A DNA stretch of 18,419 nucleotides from Betaproteobacteria bacterium UBA5216 (GTDB taxonomy: Bacteria; Pseudomonadota; Gammaproteobacteria; Burkholderiales; SG8-41), in NCBI GenBank assembly GCA_002412495.1, contig DHVE01000064.1, forward strand, positions 1-18,419, written 5' to 3'. Both the position numbers and the translations under genes were made by a program. Positions within the stretch are counted from its first letter, which is position 1; every line of letters begins with the position of its first letter. Shown here piece by piece: positions 1-7,795 of the stretch. The notes under the pieces were generated by a model, which saw nothing but the letters and a program-made list of their open reading frames with translations, was not told the origin of the DNA and ran no database searches.

Positions 1-1
1 C

Positions 2-289
2 CCCGCAGTGATATCACTGCGGGACAAGGTAAAAGTCAGCATCATCGAAAACTTTCGCAAGGAACAATGCGCCGCCACGGTCATGATCAGCGGCAAACCT
101 TTTCATGCGACCATCGAACACGCAACCGGCACGGCCAACAATCCGATGGCGGATGACAGACTGGCCGCAAAGTTTTACGCCAACGCGGAACGCGTCATCG
201 GGCGCGCCCATGCCGAGCGCATTGCTGGCATGGTCAATGAACTGGAATTCTTGCCGGACATGGCCGAACTCTCACGGCTTTGCGCCTGA
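2..289 (+). CDS. MmgE/PrpD family protein, C-terminal fragment (cut by window edge)
   Basis: The frame is open from position 2, so the GTG at 8 is probably an internal valine and the gene begins outside the window. The visible 95 or so residues look like the C-terminal end of the MmgE/PrpD family (2-methylcitrate dehydratase, cis-aconitate decarboxylase and relatives). They contain a beta-rich stretch, a glycine followed by NNPMADDRLAAKF (the family's G-x-x-x-N-P-M-x-D-x-L-x-x-K-F pattern), and a final helix ending in a D-M-A-E-L-like tail. The stop TGA (287-289) is 11 nt before the ATG of the selenoprotein gene, so the two are probably co-transcribed. MmgE/PrpD enzymes usually dehydrate or hydrate, decarboxylate or isomerise small carboxylic acids. 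The substrate here cannot be deduced from the fragment. Family assignment is fairly secure; function is not. Confidence 0.75.
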   Translation, partial: PAVISLRDKVKVSIIENFRKEQCAATVMISGKPFHATIEHATGTANNPMADDRLAAKFYANAERVIGRAHAERIAGMVNELEFLPDMAELSRLCA

Positions 290-300
290 CGGAGAAGTGC

Positions 301-2028
301 ATGCTTGATGTTCACAGTCCTATCGGTATTACCACTGTGCAGCACACCGGCATCGCAGCGAATCTCGACACGCTCGATGGAAAAACCATCGGCGAAAGCT
401 GGAACGGCGATTTCAAGGGCAATGTGACGTTTCCGCGCATCCGCGAAATATTGCAACAGCAGTTTCCGCGCCTGCGCATCGTGCCGTATACGGAGTTTCC
501 GTATCGTTACGGCGCCGATGATCCGGCTGCGCAAAAAGCGCTCGCTCGGGAGATTGCCCTGCGGGCACAGGCGCTGGGCTGCGATGCGTTGATTTCCGGC
601 AACGGCGCTTGAGGCAACTGCACTCCGGCCGCGGTGCGGCCGGCGGTGGAAGCTGAAAAACTGGGCATACCCAGCGTCGTCATCACGAACTCCGGATTTT
701 CGGCCTTGGCACGCGTGACCGCCAAGGCACAAGCCATTGATGACTTGCGCATCGCCGAATATCCGGGTTCTTTTGGCATTGATGCGCCCGAGCAACTGCG
801 ACAGCGCATTGCTCAATCGTTGGCGCCGCAGATCATTGAGCGATTGCGGTCACACCCGATATCGGCTGCGCAACGCCCCACCGCGGCCTTGAGGCCGGAC
901 CGCGTTGTCTTCAGCGGCAATCACTGGGAGATCAATCGCCATTACGCGCAACAAGACTGGACCGACGGCCTTGCCATCGTGCCACCGACCACCGAACGCG
1001 TCGAACACTTTATGAAGTTCGTCGAACACGCGCCGGACGAGGAAGTGGCGATTTTGCCGCCCGCGCAGCGACGTGCCGTTCCGTGGACCATCGCGGTCAA
1101 CGCCGTGATGGCCGGTTGCGAGCCGTGGCATATGCCGATTCTGATGGCGGCTGTGAAGGCGCTGGCCGATCACCGCTTCAACATCGGCAACATGGGCAGT
1201 ACATCGGCGCTCTTGCCGTTTGTGCTGCTCAATGGCCTCCTCGTGAAGGAATTGGGATTCGAATCGCGGGCGCAGTTGATGTCGCGCGGTGCCAACCCGG
1301 TGATCGGCCGCGCGCTGGGACTTATTTTCAAAAATATCGCGGGATTTATATCGGGGCAAAACTACATGGGCACCTTCGGTTACCCGCTGGTTTTCACGCT
1401 TGCGGAAGACGAAGACGGCAGCCCCTGGGAAAGTTTTGCGGTGGAACAGGGATTCCCCGCCGAGACGAGCACTGTCACGCTGGGCGTCACCAATAACTGG
1501 GGGCCGGCGCCCTCGCCCACCAGCACCGTCGAACGGTCCGGTGCGCAGGTAACGCTCGACGTGATTTGCCGCGAACTGGTAAAAAAGAAACGCGCCTACA
1601 CGTTTCCGGGCAGCGGTGAGCACGCGGAAAAAGCGATGATCACCGTGTTACTAACCGCCACGCTGGCCCAATCGCTGCACACCGCGGGTTATACCAAGCA
1701 GGCAGTCAAGCAATACCTTTGGGAAAACACACGAATATCCCTGCGTGAATTCGAGTGGATTACGCGTTACACCACGGCCAAGGAACGTTCATCGCCACGC
1801 GAGAAAGCCGCCGCTGGCGTGTTTTCGCCCGAGTACGCGGGTGCTCCCGACGATCTTGTTCGATTGCTTGCTGGCCCCGAGATATTGCACATCATTGTTT
1901 GCGGCGATCCACACCGCAACCGGCTGATGACGCTCGAAGGCGGTCATGCGGAACCAACCACTAAGCGGATTGAACTGCCGCCCGATTGGCGCACGCTGGT
2001 TGAACATGCGAAGGCGAACTATCGGTAG
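301..2028 (+). CDS. UGSC-family selenoprotein with UGNC motif (in-frame TGA read as selenocysteine)
   Basis: Two open stretches (to 609 and from 613) lie in the same frame and are separated only by TGA at 610-612. Read through, they give one 575-residue protein. The local sequence is ISGNGA-U-GNC-TPAAVRPAVEAEKLGIP, with U at residue 104 and Cys at 107, a Sec-x-x-Cys redox pair. This matches the UGSC family of bacterial (seleno)proteins, with Asn in place of Ser. Residues 1-190 form the UGSC-type domain. The part from about 205 to the end is a long second domain containing NHWEINRHYAQQDW and a GNMGSTSALLPF segment, and I know no catalytic role for it. ATG 301 is preferred because GGAG at 291-294 is spaced 6 nt from it; the frame's earlier TTG at 280 overlaps the upstream gene. 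There is no frameshift, and similarity to the family runs unbroken across the TGA, which argues against a pseudogene. The host would need SelA, SelB, SelC and SelD, none of which lies in this window. Biochemical function is unknown. Confidence 0.85.
610..612 (+). other. Selenocysteine codon (in-frame UGA)
   Basis: This TGA is codon 104 of the 301-2028 gene and the only stop in a 1.7-kb frame. It is followed at once by Gly-Asn-Cys, giving a U-x-x-C pair, and lies at the end of a predicted beta strand (ALISGNGA), where such redox motifs usually sit. Position, motif and the hairpin at 625-643 all agree with recoding. A real stop would leave a 103-residue peptide and an orphan 470-residue remainder. 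Confidence 0.85.
625..643 (+). promoter_or_regulatory. Bacterial SECIS-like hairpin
   Basis: The arm at 625-632 (CCGGCCGC) is perfectly complementary to 636-643 (GCGGCCGG), leaving GGU (633-635) at the apex. Twenty nucleotides lie between the UGA and this GGU. In E. coli fdhF the GGU of the apical loop lies at a similar distance (about 18 nt), and bacterial SECIS elements are translated and sit just after the UGA, as here. There is no obvious bulged U in the upper stem as in fdhF. The hairpin lies in coding sequence, so part of its GC richness could be codon-driven. Confidence 0.7.
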
Positions 2029-2055
2029 ACGCGCTAGTGTGCCGCGCCGCTAATA

Positions 2056-5000
2056 CTAAATCCGCTGCATCTCCCGCTTGCCAAGTTTCAGCAAACAGTA
2101 ATCCAGCCATTCGGCAGTGAGTTTCTCCTGTACGGAGTTCTGCCGCAACCTTTGGTTAAGGCCGTTCCAATCGACGTTATCCAGCGGCTGATCCTGATTG
2201 AAGCACGAGAACACGTAACGGGTCTTGCCGGTGACCGGATCGATATGCGTCTGCAAACACTGCGCGCAAATTTCCTTCATCATGCATTGCATCGGCGAGT
2301 TGATGGAACCGATGGCGAAGTGTTGCGCCTTGACGAACGGTTTCAGTAGTTCGTGGCGCGCGCGCGCCACCGCGGCCATCATGCGATCCGAACCGATGGC
2401 GATGATGCGATCCGCACTTTTCAAATGGATCGATTGCATGCCGAGATCGCCGATAGCGTAACTGTGCATGCACTGCACGATGTTGCCGACAAAGGCTTTG
2501 TCCTGTGGGCGCTTCGGCGATGGCGTAAAGCCCGGCTCTTCGTCACAGCACCACACCACCACGTCGGCGGCCGCTTCGATTTCTTCGACTTTGTAACGGT
2601 CGATCATTTTCTTGTAGCCGGCGAAATACAGCACTTTGCTGCCGGCTTTGCGCATTGCCTGGCCGATGGAAAACAACACCGCGTTGCCCAAGCCACCACC
2701 CACCAGTGCAACGGTTTCGTCGGACGGAATTTCAGTGGGCGTGCCGGTCGGCCCCATCAGGATCACCGGCTCGCCGGGCTTCAACGTCAAGCACAAATCG
2801 CTGGAGCCACCCATTTCCAGCACAATCGTGGAAATCAAGCCAAGCTCACGATCCACCCACGCACCGGTGAGCGCCAAACCCTCCATTGCCAGCCGCGTGC
2901 CATCGGTTTGGATAGCATTCGATTCAAAATTCTGCAGCCGGTAAAACTGGCCGGGCTGAAAACGCCGCGCGGCAAGTGGCGCGCGCACCACGACTTCGAT
3001 AATCGTCGGTGTCAGGCGTTTGACCTCATGCACGGTCGCGCGCAGATCGTCGTTAAAGCGTGCCAGGAATGTTGCGTCGTTCAGCGAGACGGCGGGCTTT
3101 ACAGCCTCCAGCGCCCTGCTCACCACCGGGTGACCCTGCTTCGCGCTGCCGATAGCCTTGACCACGTTGCCGAAGAACGACGGATGCACGTCGCCGAAAT
3201 AACTCATGCAACGGCCATCGGTGTGCTTCGACAGCAACACATTGATTTCATTGGGTTTTGAAATTGCCGTTTCCGCACTCACCGGATTGCCGGCGGCGTC
3301 GTGGGCCTGGAAATAACGGCCGTCGAGTTTGAAGTTCGCGGCGTCTTCACGCGCGAGCACGGTGTTGGGTTGCGTGCCTGCCGCGATTAGCACGGTGCGT
3401 GCGGGCATCACAACTTCGCCGCCGCTTTGCACCGTAACCTTAAGCGCACAGGCGTGGCCGTAGGAATCGACCTCCACGCCCACTGGCGTCAATCCTTCGG
3501 CGAAGGTGATACCTTCTTCAAGCGCCTTATGCACCTCTTCGTGATTCAGCGTGTATGACGGGCTATCCACCAGCCGCTTGCGATACGCGATGGTCGCCCC
3601 ACCCCACGATTGCAGCAATTCAACGATGCGCGGCTCGCGATGTTCCGCCGCCGCGCGCATGCGCTCGGCACGCAGCGCACGTGCATGGGTAAGAAATTCA
3701 TCGGCGATGATGCGTTCCTCGTCATTCCACGCCAGACGCGCCGCCATCTCGCCGTGCTCGCGCGCCATCGCTTCGTAGCGCTTGAGAAATTTTTCGACTT
3801 GCAGCGGGTAATACGCCAGCGATTCGGTGGCGGTGTCGATGGCGGTCAATCCGCCCCCGACCACGACCACCGGCAGCCGCAATTGCATGTTGGCGATGGA
3901 ATCGGTGCGCGCCGCGCCGGTCAGTTGCAGCGCCATCAAAAAATCCGAAGCGGTACGGACGCCGCGCGCGAGGCCGTTTGGCATGTCGAGCACGGTGGGC
4001 CGCCCCGCGCCGATAGCCAGCGCCACATGATCGAAGCCCATCTCGAAAGCCTCGTCGGCAGTAATCGTGCCGCCAAAACGCACACCACCAAAGAGCGCGA
4101 ACTGCGCCCGGCGCTCAAGAAGTAACCTTATGATTTTTAGGAAGTTTTTGTCCCACCGTACGGTGATGCCGTATTCCGCCACGCCGCCAAAGCCCGCCAT
4201 CATGCGTTCATCAAGACGCTCGTACAAATCATGTATGTCACGGATCGGCATGAACGGCGCGCGTTGTCCGTTGGCTTCGACACCGGAAAATTTCGCCGGC
4301 AGCGGTTCGATTTTCAGGCCGTCGATGCCAACTACCGTGTGACCGTCGTTCATCAAATAATGTGACAACGAAAATCCCGCCGGCCCCATGCCCGCGATTA
4401 GCACGCGCTTGCCGGTGGGCGCCTTCGGATACGGTTGGCGCAGATTCAGCGGATTCCAGCGCGTCAACAGACTGTAGATTTCAAAGCCCCACGGCAGTTC
4501 GAGGACGTCTTTTAGCGTGCGCGTTTCGGCTTGGGGGATATCCACTGGCTCCTGCTTTTGATAAATGCAGGCCTTCATGCAGTCGTTGCAAATGCGATGG
4601 CCGGTGGCCGCCGCCATAGGATTGTCGACGGTAATAATTGCTAGTGCGCCAAGCGCGTAGCCTTCTGTCTTGGCTTTGTGAAACTCGGATATTTTTTCTT
4701 CTAGCGGGCAACCCGCAAGCGTCACGCCGAACGGGCTTTTCTTGAACGAGGCCGAGCCGCGTCCGCTGGCGCCCTTTTCCAGCAAGCCTTTCGAGCAGGA
4801 GTCCTTGCCCTGTTCGTGACACCAAATACAATAGTTGGCTTGATCCAGCGCGCCCTTGAGATCAGTGCCTTTGTCGGTGAGTTTGAAGCCGTCGCGGCGC
4901 CGTAGTTTCTCGATGGGGAACGTGTGCGTGGTGTAGCCCTTCGACGCCTCCACTGCGGTCGGCACTAGGTGCTGCATCTCAAGTTTGTGCGGCGCCTTGA

Positions 5001-5649
5001 ATAACACACCCGCGTGGTGTTTTTCGCGCCCTGTGGATGTGAGCAAAGCCCACGCCGCATACTGTAAGGCGATGTCGAGCTTGTCGGCATGGGAGGCTTC
5101 GTCTTTTTGCCATTCGACGACTTTTTTCGCGAACGCCAATTCGGTGAATTGGCCGCCCAACATGGAGTCAAGCTGGGCCGCCAGCTCCGGGCCGTTAAGC
5201 CGATCCGCGGCCTCGCCCTTGTACTTGTTCGCGGCCTTGCGCTGCACGAACAAGCGCTTCACGGAATATAACGGTGACAGTTCAAGATGCCGGGTAGTCA
5301 GCGCCTCAACCTCGGCTGTAATACCGAATAGCTCGGCAATGAATGCATCGACGTGCGGCGTAAGCGCCAGCAGGAGTTCAGACGCAGCTTTGGCGACAAT
5401 GCCCGTCGGGTCGTGCCTGGCCTTGAGGAGACACTGATGCAGCGCGTCATCCCGACTGGCGACAAATGCAAGAAATGCCGCGTCCAATTTGATCAGCGCT
5501 GCATTGTCATAAAGATCGGCGAACTGCATGCCGAAGCCCAGCGCAAGCAAGCCTGGCCCGGATGTTGTATTAACAGGTGCGATCAAGTTGCCTCGGAATT
5601 CGTGTAAAAATTCGTTGATTATCGTCGAATACGCTTTTTCCCTCAACAA
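2056..5649 (-). CDS. Giant NfnB/NfnA-like flavin and iron-sulfur oxidoreductase (1197 aa fusion)
   Basis: Likely a cytoplasmic flavoenzyme moving electrons between NAD(P)H and ferredoxin or another carrier. Residues 1-260 are a largely helical region I do not recognise. Residues 270-365 resemble the Fe-S domain of the glutamate synthase small subunit/NfnB, with C274, C277, C285, C314 and then C354-x2-C357-x3-C361. Residues 415-850 are a two-dinucleotide-binding module, with GMGPAG at 420-425 and VVVVGGGLTAID around 594-605. Residues 865-1120 are a ferredoxin-reductase/PyrK-like FAD/NAD module (RRFQPGQFYRL; VALVGGGLGNAVLF). The tail carries C1122-x5-C1128-x2-C1131-x17-C1149, a PyrK/NfnA-like [2Fe-2S] pattern. 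The gene is therefore an NfnB-NfnA-type arrangement in one chain. The start is uncertain: tandem TTG codons at 5649 and 5646, no good Shine-Dalgarno sequence, and a TAG stop further upstream in frame. It lies 21 nt after the DUF971 gene and is probably the last gene of the GntR-led operon. Electron bifurcation is possible but unproven. Confidence 0.8.
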   Translation of the reverse strand: MLREKAYSTIINEFLHEFRGNLIAPVNTTSGPGLLALGFGMQFADLYDNAALIKLDAAFLAFVASRDDALHQCLLKARHDPTGIVAKAASELLLALTPHVDAFIAELFGITAEVEALTTRHLELSPLYSVKRLFVQRKAANKYKGEAADRLNGPELAAQLDSMLGGQFTELAFAKKVVEWQKDEASHADKLDIALQYAAWALLTSTGREKHHAGVLFKAPHKLEMQHLVPTAVEASKGYTTHTFPIEKLRRRDGFKLTDKGTDLKGALDQANYCIWCHEQGKDSCSKGLLEKGASGRGSASFKKSPFGVTLAGCPLEEKISEFHKAKTEGYALGALAIITVDNPMAAATGHRICNDCMKACIYQKQEPVDIPQAETRTLKDVLELPWGFEIYSLLTRWNPLNLRQPYPKAPTGKRVLIAGMGPAGFSLSHYLMNDGHTVVGIDGLKIEPLPAKFSGVEANGQRAPFMPIRDIHDLYERLDERMMAGFGGVAEYGITVRWDKNFLKIIRLLLERRAQFALFGGVRFGGTITADEAFEMGFDHVALAIGAGRPTVLDMPNGLARGVRTASDFLMALQLTGAARTDSIANMQLRLPVVVVGGGLTAIDTATESLAYYPLQVEKFLKRYEAMAREHGEMAARLAWNDEERIIADEFLTHARALRAERMRAAAEHREPRIVELLQSWGGATIAYRKRLVDSPSYTLNHEEVHKALEEGITFAEGLTPVGVEVDSYGHACALKVTVQSGGEVVMPARTVLIAAGTQPNTVLAREDAANFKLDGRYFQAHDAAGNPVSAETAISKPNEINVLLSKHTDGRCMSYFGDVHPSFFGNVVKAIGSAKQGHPVVSRALEAVKPAVSLNDATFLARFNDDLRATVHEVKRLTPTIIEVVVRAPLAARRFQPGQFYRLQNFESNAIQTDGTRLAMEGLALTGAWVDRELGLISTIVLEMGGSSDLCLTLKPGEPVILMGPTGTPTEIPSDETVALVGGGLGNAVLFSIGQAMRKAGSKVLYFAGYKKMIDRYKVEEIEAAADVVVWCCDEEPGFTPSPKRPQDKAFVGNIVQCMHSYAIGDLGMQSIHLKSADRIIAIGSDRMMAAVARARHELLKPFVKAQHFAIGSINSPMQCMMKEICAQCLQTHIDPVTGKTRYVFSCFNQDQPLDNVDWNGLNQRLRQNSVQEKLTAEWLDYCLLKLGKREMQRI

Positions 5650-5670
5650 TACATAACAACGGCCAAGTAG

Positions 5671-5982
5671 CTAAGTTTGTACAGTAAGGGATTGCAGATA
5701 CGAAAACGGGTAAATGCCGCGACTGTGCCCGTCGCTGAACGTTAGTTGCACGGCGCCTGCGCCGCAGGCCGAAACGCTTGTCAGTTCTATTTCCGCGGAT
5801 ACCCTGATTTCCCCCCCCCGCTTGCGCTGCGATACACAAGTGGCGCAACGACAACTCTGCCTTAACTTCAAGTGTGTCACGGCCGTTACGCGACCATCTA
5901 TCCAGTCAATCTCAAGTCGCCGGGACTTACCAAGCACCCGAATGGCCAACGGCGTCGTAACATCGCTTGCCGCCAACGTCAT
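5671..5982 (-). CDS. DUF971 (GBBH-like N-terminal domain) protein
   Basis: A 103-residue single-domain protein of the DUF971 type, seen in RRLEIDWIDGRV, in the RQSCRCATC segment and in the closing VQLTFSDGHSRGIYPFSYLQSL. The same fold is the N-terminal domain of gamma-butyrobetaine hydroxylase and the C-terminal domain of HCF101-type Mrp/ApbC Fe-S carriers. As a free-standing protein in an operon with many Fe-S clusters, a role in cluster delivery or in binding a metal or partner is a reasonable inference only. The three cysteines of CRCATC could bind metal. Its ATG overlaps the stop of the ABC ATPase gene by 4 nt (ATGA), so it is translationally coupled. The coding strand carries a run of nine G (plus-strand C at 5811-5819) that encodes Arg-Gly-Gly-Glu and is prone to slippage. 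Confidence 0.8.
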   Translation of the reverse strand: MTLAASDVTTPLAIRVLGKSRRLEIDWIDGRVTAVTHLKLRQSCRCATCVSQRKRGGEIRVSAEIELTSVSACGAGAVQLTFSDGHSRGIYPFSYLQSLTVQT

Positions 5983-6845
5983 ATCACTTCCGCTACGCCA
6001 CTCGGCCCCACCGCCATCCCAAACCCGGACAACCCGCCGTCCTGGAGTTCGGAACCCATAGCCGCCAAGGACTCTTCCCGGATCAAGGCTTTCAGCCGCT
6101 GCACCATACCGATAAATTCCGTTGAGGCGGTCATTTCCGGCGTACGCGGACGTGGCAGTGGAACCACAATTTCAGCCTTGATACACCCCGGTCGCGCGGT
6201 CATCACAAACACACGATCCGACAAAAATATGGATTCCTCGATGTCATGAGTAATGAACAAGACTGACAGCCGAAACTGCTGCCACATGTTCGTCAAAATT
6301 TCCTGCATCACCACGCGTGTTTGTGCATCGAGCGCGCCGAATGGCTCATCCATTAGCAGCACCTGCGGGCTGGTCGCGAGTGCGCGAACGATACCCACGC
6401 GCTGTTTCATCCCGCCCGATAATTGATCCGGATAATGATTTTCAAAGGCCAGCAATCCTGCCAGGCCAAGCAATGTGCGTGCAGTAGTTTCACGTTGTCC
6501 ACTTGGCATACCCTGCATTCGTAACCCGAATTCCACGTTTTCCCGCACTTTCAACCAAGGAAACAGCGAGTATTGCTGGAATACGACACCCCGGTTGGCA
6601 CTAGGACCAATCACAGGCATGCCATCAACCTTCACTGTTCCACTGCTGGGCTTGACGAAACCTGCCACTATATTGAGCAAGGTGGATTTCCCGCAGCCCG
6701 ATGGACCGATCAGCGACACAAACTCGCCCGGCTTGACGGTCAACGAAACACTTTTGACGGCCTCAATCGTTCCGCCATTGCAGCCAAACACGACCCCGAG
6801 ATCGCGAATTTCGATCAACCCCTTGGACTGTGGTTCGACATTCAT
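5979..6845 (-). CDS. ABC transporter ATPase, nitrate/sulfonate/taurine type (SsuB/TauB-like)
   Basis: Cytoplasmic ATPase powering the importer formed with the next two upstream genes. All motifs are present in its 288 residues: Walker A GPSGCGKST (47-55), Q-loop FQQYSLFPW (around 89-97), signature LSGGMKQR (142-149), Walker B LLMDEPFGALD (163-173) and switch His200 in ITHDIEE. The Q-loop and signature contexts are typical of the NrtD/SsuB/TauB family. It has a C-terminal tail of about 30 residues beyond the core, ending GLSGFGMAVGPSGVAEVI. The ATG overlaps the permease stop (ATGA), and its own stop overlaps the DUF971 start. Substrate is set by the binding protein, not by this subunit. Confidence 0.93.
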   Translation of the reverse strand: MNVEPQSKGLIEIRDLGVVFGCNGGTIEAVKSVSLTVKPGEFVSLIGPSGCGKSTLLNIVAGFVKPSSGTVKVDGMPVIGPSANRGVVFQQYSLFPWLKVRENVEFGLRMQGMPSGQRETTARTLLGLAGLLAFENHYPDQLSGGMKQRVGIVRALATSPQVLLMDEPFGALDAQTRVVMQEILTNMWQQFRLSVLFITHDIEESIFLSDRVFVMTARPGCIKAEIVVPLPRPRTPEMTASTEFIGMVQRLKALIREESLAAMGSELQDGGLSGFGMAVGPSGVAEVI

Positions 6846-7786
6846 CTATTTTCCCCACGAGTAAATACCTCCCACGGCATGGCAAGCCGGCCCATCATGC
6901 GAATTAGACCGCTGCAAGCCAAACCCAGCACGCCGATGGTGATCATGCCTAAAGCAATCTCGGAATAACTGATCAGGGAATAGGCCTCCCACGTGAAATA
7001 GCCAACACCAAACTGGCCGGAGATCATCTCGGCTGCGATCAGCGAAACCCACGCTACACCCATGCCCACCGCCAATCCCGTGAAAATGTGTGGTAATGCG
7101 CCTGGCAAAATCACATGCCAGAACATGCGCCGCTCGCTCGCCCCCAGACATCGCCCGGCGCGCAGCAGGACCGGATCAATTGCCGTTACCCCGTGCACGG
7201 TATTCAACAGTATCGGGAAGAACGATCCCAAGAACGTAATGAACACAATACTGATTTCATTACTGGGCCATAACATGATGGACATCGGCACCCAGGCGAT
7301 TGCTGGAATCGGGCGCAGCACTTCGCATGCGGGCAGTAACAAATCGCGCGCTGCCCGATATCGTCCGATCAACAACCCCATCGGGACGGCAATCAAAATG
7401 GCGATACAAAATCCCGAAAGAATGCGGCGCACGCTGATGCCAATATTCACCATGTATTTGGCAGATTTGTTGACTTCGAATACCTTGGCAAAAACTTCTG
7501 CCGGCGTGGGAATGTTGGTGAAGCGTATAAAAAAATCAATGCGGTACTTGGTACCGAAATACCAAATGGCAAACAAGCCCCCCAGCGACACGCTCCACAG
7601 CATCAAGCTTAGCCCATGATTGGACAGCCACCGCGCCGCCTTGCCCGCTAGCGGAGCAGTGGAACGTGTCTCAAGCCTTACCTTTGTCTCAGGATCGGCG
7701 ATATGTCCCTGCAACTGGATAACCGTTGCAGGGGTTTTGTCTGTTGGTGGGAATCGATCCTCTTGCGGGATAGTTGCGACATGCAT
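6842..7786 (-). CDS. ABC transporter permease, nitrate/sulfonate/taurine type (SsuC/TauC-like)
   Basis: Inner-membrane permease of 314 residues. A soluble N-terminal stretch of about 50 residues precedes the first membrane helix (GLSLMLWSVSLGGLFAIWYF), and five or so further hydrophobic helices follow. The EAA-type coupling loop is visible in CLGASERRMFWHVILPGALP, which contacts the ATPase. The longer than usual N-terminus holds no recognisable motif. The ATG at 7786 lies 9 nt after the stop of the binding-protein gene. Family is clear; the transported molecule is unknown. Confidence 0.92.
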   Translation of the reverse strand: MHVATIPQEDRFPPTDKTPATVIQLQGHIADPETKVRLETRSTAPLAGKAARWLSNHGLSLMLWSVSLGGLFAIWYFGTKYRIDFFIRFTNIPTPAEVFAKVFEVNKSAKYMVNIGISVRRILSGFCIAILIAVPMGLLIGRYRAARDLLLPACEVLRPIPAIAWVPMSIMLWPSNEISIVFITFLGSFFPILLNTVHGVTAIDPVLLRAGRCLGASERRMFWHVILPGALPHIFTGLAVGMGVAWVSLIAAEMISGQFGVGYFTWEAYSLISYSEIALGMITIGVLGLACSGLIRMMGRLAMPWEVFTRGENR

Positions 7787-7795
7787 GGCTATTTC

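Noticed and set aside
301..612. Pseudogene with a nonsense mutation
   Set aside because: The frame is otherwise intact over 1.7 kb, the TGA falls exactly at a known Sec motif, and a SECIS-like hairpin follows. Decay would be expected to leave further lesions.
634..2028. Separate gene starting at GTG 634
   Set aside because: No Shine-Dalgarno sequence precedes it, and the start lies inside the hairpin. The same frame continues upstream through a single TGA in a Sec-x-x-Cys motif, so it is the second part of the selenoprotein.
2029..2055. Bidirectional terminator between the convergent units
   Set aside because: The 27-nt gap is GC-rich but forms no convincing stem with a T tract.
2353..3261. 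302-residue plus-strand ORF, and similar long ORFs opposite the operon (for example 7703-8734)
   Set aside because: They lie antisense to genes with clear domain matches, show no recognisable family features, and have composition typical of shadow frames.
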